A stretch of 64,000 bases of DNA, from positions 1 to 64,000 of the forward strand of contig DATGGK010000201.1 of NCBI GenBank assembly GCA_035308565.1, in the 5' to 3' direction. Shown piece after piece: positions 48,751-58,702 of this stretch. Position 1 is the first letter of the stretch. Each line of letters starts with the position of its first letter. The position numbers and the translations under genes are program-made. Below the pieces are notes generated by a model, which did no database searches, was not told the DNA's origin, and saw nothing but the letters and a program-made list of their open reading frames with translations. The stretch comes from JANXLS01 sp035308565. GTDB lineage: Bacteria; Planctomycetota; SZUA-567; H5-PLA8.

Positions 48751-51700
48751 TCAATAGCTCAACTGATCTTTGCTCAACAAAATCAGCCGCCCATCCTGCG
48801 CCGCCGCGGACATTCGCCCATGCACGCCGAATGGGCCGACCCCCTTTTTGCTCAACTTCGTCGTTTCTTTGCCAGTGCCGATATCGAAAGCGCGCAACTC
48901 AAAATCCTGATTGTCCTGAATCTGCGCCACGATTTGATTTTCATAAATGTACGGAAAAAGAGTCACCTGCGGCTTGCCTTGATAGCCCTTTGTTTCGCGC
49001 GAATACAGGCGCTTGCCGGTTTTTGAATCGATGCACACAAGATAAAACCCCTGTCCTGCATGCGGCTGAATGCCGTAGGTTTTGTCTCCATTTATAAGAA
49101 GCGAATATGTTGGTTGCGGTGAGTTGGCATTCTTCGGATCGGTGTTCCACAGCACCTCGCCGGTCCTGCTTGAAAACATGTAGATCGCTTTCTGATCGAA
49201 ATTTTCCTTGAGCGCCGCGAAATAATCCCCCTTTAAATAAAAACGCATCGCCGGTTCGCGTCCCGCGTCGCGCTGATCGATCAGCCGCTTCCACGCCACC
49301 GCCATGCGCTTAACGTCGATCGCGATGTAATACCAATTGTCCGTCACCATCAGTAGCGCGCCGTCGTGCGCCGCGGGAAGTTCCTCCGCACCGTTTTCAA
49401 TCAGCGGGTGCTTTTCGTTTAGCGATAAATCGGGAAGCGATAAGCGCGCGATCATTCTCCCAGTTGCACGATAGCGCGCCGTCACATTGAACGGCAGCTT
49501 TCGCACGCTGATCAAACGATCGCCGTGAAAATACGGCGGAATATAAATGTCGCCCGTCTCCTTTTCCTGCCACGCAACTTCACCGGCTGGACTGTTCGTT
49601 GGAATATAAAGCGCCAATGTTTCGGACTGGCCGCTGAGTACCAGCATGTCGCCGCTTTGCACGGCGTTTTTAATTTCAAAATCAAACGGCACGAGATAAC
49701 GCCATGCGAGTTTTCCGTCGGCAACGAAAAACGTCAGCACGTCATAAAGCCCGTGCACAACGACAAGATCGCCTTGCACAAACGCCTCGAAGAAACCCGC
49801 CTCGTCGCCCTTCCCTTTCAAGCGCAACTCCGGCGTCTCCCAGCGCTGCTTGCCCGAATCAAGTTCGAAACACGTCAGCACAAATTTGTTGTCGCTGCGC
49901 TTCTTTGTCCGGCCGCCAAGAAAAAGCAAATTCGGATTCTGCTGCAAATCGTCACGCCGCGCCAACACGATGCGCGCGGTGCCTTCGGCATCCGCGCTCG
50001 TGAATTCGCGCGCCGCACCCGCGGAAATTGCCGCATACCGCTCCACGAATGTGGGCGCAAGCACTTTCGCGCGCGCCGCATCCGGAATTTTCAATCCACA
50101 AATTCGCGCGGCGTCGGACAGCGCGCGCAAGCGCTGCGGCAACGCTTCCTCCTTCGCGTCGCCAGCCGCTTGAAATAATCCATCGGCGACTTTTTGCGCC
50201 GTTTGCGTGCCGGGAAATTCGAGCAGCTTTTGCAGTTGCTCATCCGCCGTGCCGCCGTTCGCGAGCTCGTGCTCGGCAGATTCCTCAAAGCGTTTGGCAA
50301 ATTCCACATCGCGCCGCTGCAAAGCGATCAGCCGCCGCGCCGCCAATTCACCCGCGCGCACCGTCAGCGTCTTTGGCAGCGGCGATACGGTGCTGAAATA
50401 AAGCGGCAGCCCCTGCCTCATCAGCGCAAGACTTCCCTTCATTTCTCGCCCATAAAAATCCTGATTCACGATCGACTGCGCGCGCGATATCACGCCTTCC
50501 GCCGCGCTCAACACCGGCGCCGGGTCGGCCACCGCCACCGACGCGAGTGGATATTCATGTTTCCCATATGTCGTGATGACATTTCGCAAACAGCGCGCGG
50601 CCGAAGGCAAATCAGCTTTGCGTTCGTACGCATCGGACAACGCAAACAGAGTCTCGATTTCTTCGGCCAGCGTGCTCGCCGTGCGCGTCATGCCAAGGCA
50701 GCTTTGCAATTCTTCTTCTGGATTCGCGCGCAAAATCGCGCGCCGCGCCATACGCTGATGCGTTTGAAACAACTGCTGATTGATTAGCGCGCGAAAATCC
50801 AAATCCTCGGTGGACACCGTCGCGAGGCATTTGTTGAGCAGCTCCGCGGCTTCGTCGAGACGGCTCTCCGCCGCCGCCAGTTCCGCGCGCGCAAAAAAAC
50901 TCTCCGGGTCTTCGCGCTTCTCGACTGCTTTTCGCACAGCCTCGCGGTCGTACACCATCTCGATGCTGCGCGCCGAAATGCGCAAATCGAATTGCGCACC
51001 GTAGCGGTTGAACGTCATTCGCGAAAACGGCATGAACAGCCCGTGCGCATTCTCCGGCACTTTGTCCGCGACGATCTCGCGGTCCATCGCGATGTGCTGC
51101 TCGATCTTTGCATCCTTCGCCGGCAGATTCTCCAGGTCCTTCAATTCCTTCGGCCCCGACTCGTTGATGATGAACGCCGCATGCGCGAGCAACTCACCCG
51201 TGTAGTAGCGCCTCTGCTCCAGTATCGCGCGGTCCTTCAGCGACACGCTCGCGAGATGGTACGTGTGCATGCCTGGCCGCCAGTAGATGCTCGTATCCGT
51301 CCAGCTCGACAAATACAACCTGTCGTCGCTCGTCAAAAATGGCCGCGCCGCGTTTTCAAACCAGCGCGTGTTGATGCTGAACCACGGCGCCTGCTCGTAC
51401 ACGTAGTATTTCATCACCGGCTGATCGTCGTGAAGAATTACGTCCGGCGAATTCCAGACTGTTTCACCCGTGTCAGGGTTGAGCAGAAAAATTGGCCCCG
51501 GCGGTCCAGTCCCTCCCCAGCCAAAAATCGATTTGTTGCGGCCATTGGAGACGACCACCAATTCGCCCGTGCTGATCGGTCCCAGCAGATAGGTGAATCC
51601 AGGTCCGAGCTTCGGCTTGCTCCACAGCACTTTCCCCGTGCGCCGGTCCAGGCAAAACAAAAACGGCGTGTCCACCGGCGCGATGTACAGCTTCTCGCCC

Positions 51701-53448
51701 ACCATTAATGGGCGCTGATTCAGCCAGAACATCGGATCGTGCGGCTGCACAAATTCGAGTCCGCCGTGGAGCGGCGTGAGCCGCCCAAACACACGCGTGG
51801 CGTCGTGAACGTCGGGAAAATAAGGATAGCGCATCAGCCACTTGATTCGGCCAGAACGGCTGTCGAGCGCCGCGAGCGCGCCGGCGTTCGTGTTGTAATA
51901 AAGCGTGCCTTCGTGATACAGCGGCGGCGAGGAAAAACTGCGGATGCGGTTGCGCCGGTTCTCGACAAATCCACCCATGAATTTGCCCGGCGCAAGCCGG
52001 CACAATGACGCGCGCCAGCGCACGCGCCCCGTCGCACTCTCAAACGCCATCACGCCGTATTCCGAATCCGTGTGCGTGTCGCCCTCGATGTTGTCGAGCA
52101 CATAGCCCGAAAACACGCTGCGATTTCCGCCCGCCGGCGCCGCTTCGAAACGCATGTGCGATTCCTCGTCGCTCGACGCCGCCAGCGGCCCATACGCCCA
52201 GCGCAATTGTCCGGTGACGCCGTCGAGCGCCGCCAGCGACGGTCCGACTTTGTAAATCGGCGTGAACACCATCCCGTCCTGTACGAGTATGTCCTCCTCC
52301 GAATATTGCCGCTCCTGCCAATTCTGCCACGCCACGCGCCCGCCCAGATCGTTGCTCCAGCGCAATTCGCCGTTCAGCAGCGAGCGGCAGTAAACGATAT
52401 TCTTGTGCCGATAGAGCAGATTGTTTTCCGCCACCACCGGCTGGGTGAACACAAAGAAATCGCGGCGCGACCCCGGCAGCAACGCGCTCCACACCGGCTC
52501 CTTTAGCGCCATCGAATCTTCCGGCGGCGGAAACGCCGTGTAATCGTCGGCTGAAATCTGCGGCGCGCTTGCTTGCTGCGAATGCAGCTTCGCTTTTTCT
52601 GGCGCCGCAGTCGCCACGATTTTCTGCAGCCGCTCCAATTCGTCCGGCGATAACGCACTTTTGTTTTTGGTCGGCAAGATCGCTGATGCGCGCGGCTTGT
52701 CGTTCAACAATTTTTCGCAATAGGCAATTTTGATTTCAAGCTCCGGCGTGCGGCACTCCGAATCGTGATAGCAATCGCGCAGAGTCGTGAAATACTCGAG
52801 CGCTTCGAGAAAATTGCCTGCGTCCAGCGCCGCATTGCCCAATTCAAGCAGCGCATTGTCGCCGTAAGAAGTGGCGAGCATCGTATCCGCGATTTCGGCA
52901 AGGCCACTCAGCGAATTCTTGCGCCGCGCCTGCTCGAACGCCTCCTTCGCGCGCGCGTCGTAAAGCGTGCGGTAAAACGCGAGGTCGGACGCAGGGAAAT
53001 TTAGAATGCGACGCTGGCAATACTGCGACACCGGCACAAACACGCCGTACTCCGACACGCGATACAATTCGTTGGGAAATCTCTCGATCACCGTCTGATA
53101 CAACTTCAGCGCTTCACGATATTGCCCGTCGGCTTCCTTCTTAAGTCCGGCTTCGACCAATGCATTAGCGCGGTCCGACTCTTCGACAACATTGAGCGTG
53201 TAAAACGACGATTCGGTCGAGAGCTTCATCTCCTCGTCCGATTTCGCCCAATGATAAAAAACCGTGCCGTAGCCGTCGTCCTTTTTCTTCGGCAGGGCTT
53301 TCAGAAACGGTGGAACATACCCGGCATAAAGGTCCTTGTACGGATCGGCGCTTTTTGGCTTGGGGTCCTTCGTCTCGCCAGCGATAAGCCAGGCCGCGGC
53401 AAGCGACGCGCAGCAGATCAAAAGACATCGGACGACCGGAAGGTTCAT
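48751..53448 (-). CDS. Giant exported protein with TPR and two PQQ-like propeller regions
   Basis: A 1565-residue protein with an N-terminal signal (LLICCASLAAAWLIAG). TPR-like helices lie at about 95-260 (GQYREALKLYQTVIERFP; NFLEALEYFTTL) and again in the middle (about 840-1100, RLDEAAELLNKCLATV). A first PQQ-like propeller spans about 335-760 (LAALDGVTGQLRWAYG, LFCLDRRTGKVLWSK) and a second about 1180-1560 (FELDSGKQRWETPE, MFSSRTGEVLWNTD, CIDSKTGKRLYSRE). The two propellers could be a tandem scaffold in the periplasm. The start overlaps the DUF58 stop by ATGA and it is the last gene of the eight-gene operon. Function unknown; export and repeat calls are clear. Confidence 0.85.
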   Translation of the reverse strand: MNLPVVRCLLICCASLAAAWLIAGETKDPKPKSADPYKDLYAGYVPPFLKALPKKKDDGYGTVFYHWAKSDEEMKLSTESSFYTLNVVEESDRANALVEAGLKKEADGQYREALKLYQTVIERFPNELYRVSEYGVFVPVSQYCQRRILNFPASDLAFYRTLYDARAKEAFEQARRKNSLSGLAEIADTMLATSYGDNALLELGNAALDAGNFLEALEYFTTLRDCYHDSECRTPELEIKIAYCEKLLNDKPRASAILPTKNKSALSPDELERLQKIVATAAPEKAKLHSQQASAPQISADDYTAFPPPEDSMALKEPVWSALLPGSRRDFFVFTQPVVAENNLLYRHKNIVYCRSLLNGELRWSNDLGGRVAWQNWQERQYSEEDILVQDGMVFTPIYKVGPSLAALDGVTGQLRWAYGPLAASSDEESHMRFEAAPAGGNRSVFSGYVLDNIEGDTHTDSEYGVMAFESATGRVRWRASLCRLAPGKFMGGFVENRRNRIRSFSSPPLYHEGTLYYNTNAGALAALDSRSGRIKWLMRYPYFPDVHDATRVFGRLTPLHGGLEFVQPHDPMFWLNQRPLMVGEKLYIAPVDTPFLFCLDRRTGKVLWSKPKLGPGFTYLLGPISTGELVVVSNGRNKSIFGWGGTGPPGPIFLLNPDTGETVWNSPDVILHDDQPVMKYYVYEQAPWFSINTRWFENAARPFLTSDDRLYLSSWTDTSIYWRPGMHTYHLASVSLKDRAILEQRRYYTGELLAHAAFIINESGPKELKDLENLPAKDAKIEQHIAMDREIVADKVPENAHGLFMPFSRMTFNRYGAQFDLRISARSIEMVYDREAVRKAVEKREDPESFFARAELAAAESRLDEAAELLNKCLATVSTEDLDFRALINQQLFQTHQRMARRAILRANPEEELQSCLGMTRTASTLAEEIETLFALSDAYERKADLPSAARCLRNVITTYGKHEYPLASVAVADPAPVLSAAEGVISRAQSIVNQDFYGREMKGSLALMRQGLPLYFSTVSPLPKTLTVRAGELAARRLIALQRRDVEFAKRFEESAEHELANGGTADEQLQKLLEFPGTQTAQKVADGLFQAAGDAKEEALPQRLRALSDAARICGLKIPDAARAKVLAPTFVERYAAISAGAAREFTSADAEGTARIVLARRDDLQQNPNLLFLGGRTKKRSDNKFVLTCFELDSGKQRWETPELRLKGKGDEAGFFEAFVQGDLVVVHGLYDVLTFFVADGKLAWRYLVPFDFEIKNAVQSGDMLVLSGQSETLALYIPTNSPAGEVAWQEKETGDIYIPPYFHGDRLISVRKLPFNVTARYRATGRMIARLSLPDLSLNEKHPLIENGAEELPAAHDGALLMVTDNWYYIAIDVKRMAVAWKRLIDQRDAGREPAMRFYLKGDYFAALKENFDQKAIYMFSSRTGEVLWNTDPKNANSPQPTYSLLINGDKTYGIQPHAGQGFYLVCIDSKTGKRLYSRETKGYQGKPQVTLFPYIYENQIVAQIQDNQDFELRAFDIGTGKETTKLSKKGVGPFGVHGRMSAAAQDGRLILLSKDQLSY

Positions 53449-54344
53449 CGCTGCTTCCTCCTGTCGAGCCGCAGCGACAACATCCCCGCCAACATCGCGT
53501 CAAGCCGAGCGTCCGTCGGCATTTCCTCCATTGAATAACCAAACCGCAGCGCCGCCGAACGTATCGCATTAATATGCCGCGCGCGTTCCGCGAGATACGT
53601 GATTCGCAGATCGCGCGGATCGCACAGCAGTTTGCCTTCGCCTTCAAGCCCCAGCAAAATCGTCTGGCCGCTGAACGGAAAATCGCGCTCGGCCGGATCC
53701 TCAATGTGAAACAAAACCACGTCCTGCCCCGCGAAACTCATCTGACCAAAACCCAATCCCAGGCGATCCGTGTCATCCACGCAATCGCTCACAATCAGCA
53801 CGAGCCCCGCCTGCTTGAGCTGCGGGCCGAGCGTCAACAGCGCGTTGCCAAGATTTGTCGTCCCGCCGGGCGCCGCCGATTCCAGCGCGTTCAACACGTG
53901 CCGGTAATGCGCGCCCGAGCTTCGCGCCGGAAGCAGGCTGCGCATCTTCTCGTCGAAAATCGCCAGCCCGAACGCGTCCTTCTGCTGCATCAGCAAATGC
54001 GCAAGCGTCGCGACAATCGTCGCCGCGTACTCAAACTTGCTCATCGCCGCGTCGTCGCTTTTGAAGAACATCGACGGGCTCGCGTCGAGCAGAAAAAACA
54101 CCGGCATGTTCGTTTCGACTTCGTACTCCTTCACGTAAAAGCGGTCCGTCTTCGCAAAAACTTTCCAATCGAGATGGCGCGTGTCGTCGCCGGTCACGTA
54201 CTGCCGGTGCTGCGCGAAGTCCGTGCTGATTCCGCGAAGCCGGCTTTTGTGCATGCCGACGAGAAAACTCTCGACCAGCCGCATGCTGCGCAGTTCCAGG
54301 CCTTTCACGCGCCCGATGACATGAGGATCGAAAATGTTCGCCAT
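53445..54344 (-). CDS. DUF58 protein (vWA-like), MoxR partner
   Basis: A 299-residue cytosolic protein. The DUF58 core is clear: RGISTDFAQHRQYVTGDDTRHLDWKVFAKT-type block near 40-70 (conserved GDDxRxIDW) and a vWA-like site DASPSM near 98 with the matching later Thr/Asp (PGGTTNLGNAL and VSDCVDDTD). DUF58 genes almost always follow MoxR ATPases and are thought to be chaperone or assembly partners for complexes with metal sites. It starts 2 bp after the second MoxR stop and overlaps the propeller gene by ATGA, so co-translation is very likely. Confidence 0.9.
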   Translation of the reverse strand: MANIFDPHVIGRVKGLELRSMRLVESFLVGMHKSRLRGISTDFAQHRQYVTGDDTRHLDWKVFAKTDRFYVKEYEVETNMPVFFLLDASPSMFFKSDDAAMSKFEYAATIVATLAHLLMQQKDAFGLAIFDEKMRSLLPARSSGAHYRHVLNALESAAPGGTTNLGNALLTLGPQLKQAGLVLIVSDCVDDTDRLGLGFGQMSFAGQDVVLFHIEDPAERDFPFSGQTILLGLEGEGKLLCDPRDLRITYLAERARHINAIRSAALRFGYSMEEMPTDARLDAMLAGMLSLRLDRRKQR

Positions 54345-54346
54345 GA

Positions 54347-55351
54347 TTATTCGCGCACGCTCTTCAACAATTCGTCCACGATGCGATGCCGCGTGACGCC
54401 TTCAGCTTCCGCCGCAAAATTCGGAAGGATACGGTGGCCAAGCACTGCATGCGCCACTTCGCGCACGTCGCTGGATTTCACTTCGCTGCGCCCATCAAGT
54501 ATCGCCGCCGCCTTTGCGCCCAACACCAGATTCTGGCTCGCGCGCGGACTCGCACCCCACGTCACCCATTTCTTGATGAACTCCGGCGCGTCCTTTTCAC
54601 CACTGCGCGACGTTCGCACTAACCGCAAAATGTAGCGCGTGATTGGTTCGCTAATCCGCACTTTCCGCACAATCTGTTGAAGATCGAGGATTTCAATCTG
54701 GCTCAGCACAGCCTTCACGTCGGACTTGTAGCCAGACGTTGTCATGTCCAGAATTTTCAGTTCCTCTTCTTCGCTCGGATACCCAACGTTGATTTGAAAC
54801 ATGAAACGATCCAACTGCGCTTCGGGCAGTGGATATGTGCCTTCCTGCTCAATCGGATTCTGCGTCGCGAGCACAAAAAACGGCGCGTCGAGATCGCGCC
54901 GCTGCCCGCCCACGGTTACCTGCCGCTCCTGCATCGCTTCAAGAAGGGCAGCCTGCGTCTTCGGCGGCGTGCGATTGATTTCGTCGGCCAGCAGAATGTT
55001 GGTGAAGATCGGCCCTTCAAGAAATCGAAAATGTCGCTCGCCTGTCGCCTTGTTTTCTTGAATCACTTCCGTGCCGGTAATGTCGGACGGCATCAAATCC
55101 GGCGTGAATTGCACGCGCTTGAATTTCAACGACAGACACGCGGCGATCGTTCGCACCAACAGCGTTTTGCCCAGGCCGGGGACTCCCATTAAGAGGCAGT
55201 GCCCTTGGGAGAAAAGGCCGAGCATGGTGAGCCGCACCACCGCGTCCTGGCCAACGACGGCCTTGCGCAGTTGCTCGACAATGTCGTCGTGCGCCTTTTT
55301 GAGGTGCTCGATCTTCGCCTGGTCCGCGTCCGTCCAATTTTCGTTGCTCAC
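54347..55351 (-). CDS. MoxR-family AAA+ ATPase with intact Walker A
   Basis: A 334-residue ATPase. Walker A is GVPGLGKTLL near 57, Walker B LLADEINRTPPKTQ near 120, followed by a sensor-type AT(Q)NPIEQEG motif and a Pro-rich DLDAPFFVLATQNP segment. MoxR proteins act as chaperones for assembling or activating enzyme complexes, working with DUF58/vWA proteins. It lies 9 bp after the other MoxR gene and 2 bp before DUF58, so the three are one translational unit. This copy keeps the catalytic Lys, unlike its neighbour. Confidence 0.92.
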   Translation of the reverse strand: MSNENWTDADQAKIEHLKKAHDDIVEQLRKAVVGQDAVVRLTMLGLFSQGHCLLMGVPGLGKTLLVRTIAACLSLKFKRVQFTPDLMPSDITGTEVIQENKATGERHFRFLEGPIFTNILLADEINRTPPKTQAALLEAMQERQVTVGGQRRDLDAPFFVLATQNPIEQEGTYPLPEAQLDRFMFQINVGYPSEEEELKILDMTTSGYKSDVKAVLSQIEILDLQQIVRKVRISEPITRYILRLVRTSRSGEKDAPEFIKKWVTWGASPRASQNLVLGAKAAAILDGRSEVKSSDVREVAHAVLGHRILPNFAAEAEGVTRHRIVDELLKSVRE

Positions 55352-55360
55352 GTTGTCACC

Positions 55361-56419
55361 TTATGAATTCGCTCCCGCTTCATCGCGCTGCTTCAACAGC
55401 GCGCGCGTCCACGTCGACACGCTCGGCACCGCGCGCCTTTCCACTTCCGCCAACACCGCTTCCACAATTGCGCTCGAATCTCGCCCTTGCGCCTGCGCAC
55501 GCGCGTTCATCAGCACGCGATGATTCAACACCGGACGCGCAACTTCGACAATGTCCTGCCGCGTCACATGCTGCCTCCCTCGCGCCAACGCCAGCACTTT
55601 CCCTGCGGCCAGCATCGCCTGCGCCGCGCGCGGCGACGCACCCAGCCGCACATCCGCATTGACTTTCGCGGAATTTACTTTGCCAGGCCTGCTCGCCCGC
55701 GCCAATGCCAGCGCGAATGCTTTCACCGACGGCACGACTGGCACGTCGCGAGCGAACGCCTGCATCACCAGCACAGTTTCCGCGTCCGTGACTTGCCGCG
55801 GCAAAAGTTTTTCCGCGCCGGTCGTCTGCGCCAGCATCCGCGCTTCAGCGTCTTCGCCCGGATATTTTTGCTCGATACACATCATAAATCGATCCGCCTG
55901 CGCTTCTCCGAGCGACCAGATTCCCTCATTGTCGAGACTGTTCTGCGTCGCGATCAAAATAAACGGCTTCGGCAAAAATCGCGTCTGCCCGCCGGTCGTG
56001 ACTTGCCGCTCCTGCATCAACTCCAGCAACGCCGATTGCGTGCGTGGCGGGCTGCGATTAATTTCGTCCGCCAAAACCAGATTCGCAAACACCGGCCCTT
56101 TGAAGAAATGAAAACGCCGCTCGCTGTCGCCCGCCTTGTGCTCCAACACTTCCGTCCCGACAATATCCGTCGGCAGCAAATCAGGAGTGAATTGAATGCG
56201 GCGGTAATCGAGCCCCATGATCTGAGCCAACGACTTTACCAGCAGCGTGCGCCCCAGCCCGGGCATTCCGGTGAGCAGCACGTGTCCGCCGCCAAAAATC
56301 GCCAATAGTAATTGCTCCTCGACATGTTCCTGTCCGACGACAATGCGCGCGGCTTCGTCCAGTACCTGGCGAAAAGTCGAGTTGAAGCGTTTGGCATCGA
56401 AAGGAACCGCGTCGCTCAT
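55361..56419 (-). CDS. MoxR-family AAA+ ATPase with Walker A Lys replaced by Arg
   Basis: A 352-residue MoxR paralog. The P-loop reads GMPGLGRTLL, so the usual Lys of GxxGxGKT is Arg (codon CGC). Walker B (LADEINRSPPRTQS) and the ATQNSLDNEG sensor motif remain. In many P-loop proteins K-to-R blocks or slows ATP hydrolysis; here that is inference. The two tandem paralogs may form a mixed ring with one hydrolytic and one structural subunit. ATG at 56419 (GAGG upstream) gives the conserved N-terminus; a longer start at 56458 overlaps the lipoprotein gene. It starts 7 bp after that lipoprotein's stop. Confidence 0.88.
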   Translation of the reverse strand: MSDAVPFDAKRFNSTFRQVLDEAARIVVGQEHVEEQLLLAIFGGGHVLLTGMPGLGRTLLVKSLAQIMGLDYRRIQFTPDLLPTDIVGTEVLEHKAGDSERRFHFFKGPVFANLVLADEINRSPPRTQSALLELMQERQVTTGGQTRFLPKPFILIATQNSLDNEGIWSLGEAQADRFMMCIEQKYPGEDAEARMLAQTTGAEKLLPRQVTDAETVLVMQAFARDVPVVPSVKAFALALARASRPGKVNSAKVNADVRLGASPRAAQAMLAAGKVLALARGRQHVTRQDIVEVARPVLNHRVLMNARAQAQGRDSSAIVEAVLAEVERRAVPSVSTWTRALLKQRDEAGANS

Positions 56420-56426
56420 TGCAACC

Positions 56427-57440
56427 TCAATTTTTCGGCTTGAATCCAATTTCGTCAAAATTTGCCGCGCGCTTTCCGCCGTTGCGCTCGCCGAAATTCA
56501 GCGTTTTGCCTTCGAAAATCTTTTCAAACAGCGCCGGCGACGGTTTGAAATAAATCGCGTCGCCGTTTCGGTACGTCGCGAACATCGAGCCCCAATTTTG
56601 AAACACCGGAAGCGTCAAATTGTGCTGCCAGTCGCGCACGTGATCGGCAATTTCCTTCGATGCAAATTCGCCGCGCGACAAATCCAGCATCAGTTCTTCA
56701 TTCTCCAAAAAGCTCCCGCCTAATTTGTCGAGGTCTTTGTCCGAAAAATGAATGAAGTCGATGCTCGCCGTTCCCGCGCCCTTGCCGCGCAAACCAATCT
56801 GCGAGAAACGGATCGGCGCGTAGCTTTCAAACGTTAGCCGCACTTTGAAATCCTTGAGCATGTCGCGCAGCACCGGCTGCAAATCGCGCAAAATTTGCGA
56901 ATCCACCGGCAGTGGTCCGCTCGGCAACGGCTCATTTTCGTTCGATCTCTGCTCACCTTTGGGCGGAGCTAGAGGTCGCAGCGCCACGGCCACATCGCCC
57001 GCATCGCATCCGGTCCACGACGTTTCAACAATCGGATACAGATGAAACTTTACCGTATTGTTCTTCGCATAGTCTTTGTACGCCGCGAACGGCGACACAT
57101 AATGCAACTCATTCAAGTCGTCGATTTTGTAGACCGCCACCGACTCACGCGCGCCGCCTTCGGCATCTTTGATTTCATGACTGGCCAGCACGCAACTTTT
57201 TCCAAAATGCTTCGCGCGCTCTTCCGCCGCCTCCTTCTTTAGCAGCGACGCGATATCGTTCTCCGAACCTTCCTTGCCGCTAAGGTCCAGCAAGCGCCGC
57301 GAAAAGCGCAACCGCTCCGTGATGGTCGCGGTGCCGTCTTCGTTGAGCTTCACATGCGTGTCAAGCTGCATGCAGCCACTTAGCGACAGCGCGATCGTAA
57401 TCAATAGGGCGGCGTGCGCAAAATGATTGCATTTCTTCAT
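56427..57440 (-). CDS. Lipoprotein of unknown function in MoxR operon
   Basis: A 337-residue protein. ATG 57440 overlaps the NPCBM gene stop (ATGA). The signal ends in LSLSGC, a clear lipobox with lipid Cys at about 24. The mature part begins VKLNEDGTATITERLRFSR, a beta-strand pattern reminiscent of YbbR/DUF-type lipoproteins, but I do not recognise a domain. It has few Cys and no repeats. Its place between an NPCBM protein and two MoxR genes suggests a role in the same envelope assembly, by context only. Confidence 0.75.
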   Translation of the reverse strand: MKKCNHFAHAALLITIALSLSGCMQLDTHVKLNEDGTATITERLRFSRRLLDLSGKEGSENDIASLLKKEAAEERAKHFGKSCVLASHEIKDAEGGARESVAVYKIDDLNELHYVSPFAAYKDYAKNNTVKFHLYPIVETSWTGCDAGDVAVALRPLAPPKGEQRSNENEPLPSGPLPVDSQILRDLQPVLRDMLKDFKVRLTFESYAPIRFSQIGLRGKGAGTASIDFIHFSDKDLDKLGGSFLENEELMLDLSRGEFASKEIADHVRDWQHNLTLPVFQNWGSMFATYRNGDAIYFKPSPALFEKIFEGKTLNFGERNGGKRAANFDEIGFKPKN

Positions 57441-58702
57441 CGCACCAACCTCGCCGAACCCCAATTCGCCGCGTCGCCCAAATCCAAATCGCCGCCGTTC
57501 GTGACTTGAAGCGTCAGCCGTTTCACGCCGCCGACGGGAATCGAAATCTCCAGCGGCTTCGCGTCTGCGCCGGTTCGAACGCCGCTACGGAACAATTCCT
57601 TCTTATCGCCGTACACCGCGAAGACCACGCTGCCGCGCTTTCCCATTCTCGTTGCAATACCCGCATCGCTGTGAAATTCCTTGAATCGCCCATCGAGTTC
57701 AAACGTGATTTCGCAATCCGCATGCGCGCCGATGCCCCACGGATATCGCTTTCCCGCAATCGACAAATCCTCTCCCTGGCAGCCGTGATCCATCTGATAC
57801 GGTTGCGGCGCCGAAAGAATTGTTTTCTCCCTCACCTCGACCGGCGCAAGCTGCGACAAATACTGCACGCGCCCGCCTTGAACCTGTGCGAGCGAAATTT
57901 CATCGACATCCAGCGCCAGGAGTGCCTTTGAATCCCACGCCGGCCGCAGTTGCCATTTGCCGAGATGCACGCGTTCGAGTGTCCCTTCGATCACGCTGCC
58001 ATCGCGCGCTGACACGCGCAGTTGAACTTCGCCGCGCCACGGTTGATCCTTCTGGCGCGTCGCATCGGCGAGGCGCACGCCCGCGAGATAAAAGAGATTC
58101 AGCGGCCGCGACGCGAGCGTTTCTTCAAAATCAAGCTGTACCGTAGTCCGTTCGAGCTTGCTCAACACGCACGCATAACTTGAAGCGCGTCGATCCAGAA
58201 CCATGTCGAGATTCGGGCTGTTCAAAATAAAATTGCCATTCAACGCCGGCGGAGTGTCCGCAAGCTCCTCCGCCTTACGACCGATAAAACCGGACATGGG
58301 CAGCGCGACAAAACCCATGAGCGCGCTCAAATCAAGCTCAATTGCTCCCGCGAGCGCAGTTTGAATTTTCAGCCGGTCGCCATCGTTCTGTAAAATCTGA
58401 CCGCGCAATTTCCCGCCCCGAATGAAATGAAATTCCTGCACGCCGCTTTGCACCAGCAGCGGATTGCGTCCCAAAAATCGAATCGCGATAATTTCTTCGA
58501 GCGCAATTTGGCGCTCCTCGCCCGTGTGCAACAACACTCCCAATTTTCCATCCTGACTGACGCCGCGCACAAATCCGAATACGCGCGAGTTGTCGTACAG
58601 CCAGATTTCTTCCGCGCGAAGCGAGAACATACACAGCGCCGCCAGCACAATCAGAATGCCTGTCGCAAGCGCCGTTCGAATTGTCAGTCGAATTGAGCTC
58701 AC
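57437..58702 (-). CDS. Exported protein with C-terminal NPCBM carbohydrate-binding domain
   Basis: A 421-residue protein with an N-terminal anchor or signal (ATGILIVLAALCMFSL). The N-terminal part has two SH3/Sm-like beta units (EEIWLYDNSRVFGFVRGV, GGKLRGQILQNDGDRLKIQT). The C-terminal part (about 285-415) is an NPCBM domain, as in family 98 glycoside hydrolases, with KRYPWGIGAHADCEITFELDG and VKRLTLQVTNGGD. No catalytic domain is seen, so it probably binds glycan in the envelope. It overlaps genes on both sides by ATGA, strong evidence for operon membership. Confidence 0.85.
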   Translation of the reverse strand: MSSIRLTIRTALATGILIVLAALCMFSLRAEEIWLYDNSRVFGFVRGVSQDGKLGVLLHTGEERQIALEEIIAIRFLGRNPLLVQSGVQEFHFIRGGKLRGQILQNDGDRLKIQTALAGAIELDLSALMGFVALPMSGFIGRKAEELADTPPALNGNFILNSPNLDMVLDRRASSYACVLSKLERTTVQLDFEETLASRPLNLFYLAGVRLADATRQKDQPWRGEVQLRVSARDGSVIEGTLERVHLGKWQLRPAWDSKALLALDVDEISLAQVQGGRVQYLSQLAPVEVREKTILSAPQPYQMDHGCQGEDLSIAGKRYPWGIGAHADCEITFELDGRFKEFHSDAGIATRMGKRGSVVFAVYGDKKELFRSGVRTGADAKPLEISIPVGGVKRLTLQVTNGGDLDLGDAANWGSARLVR

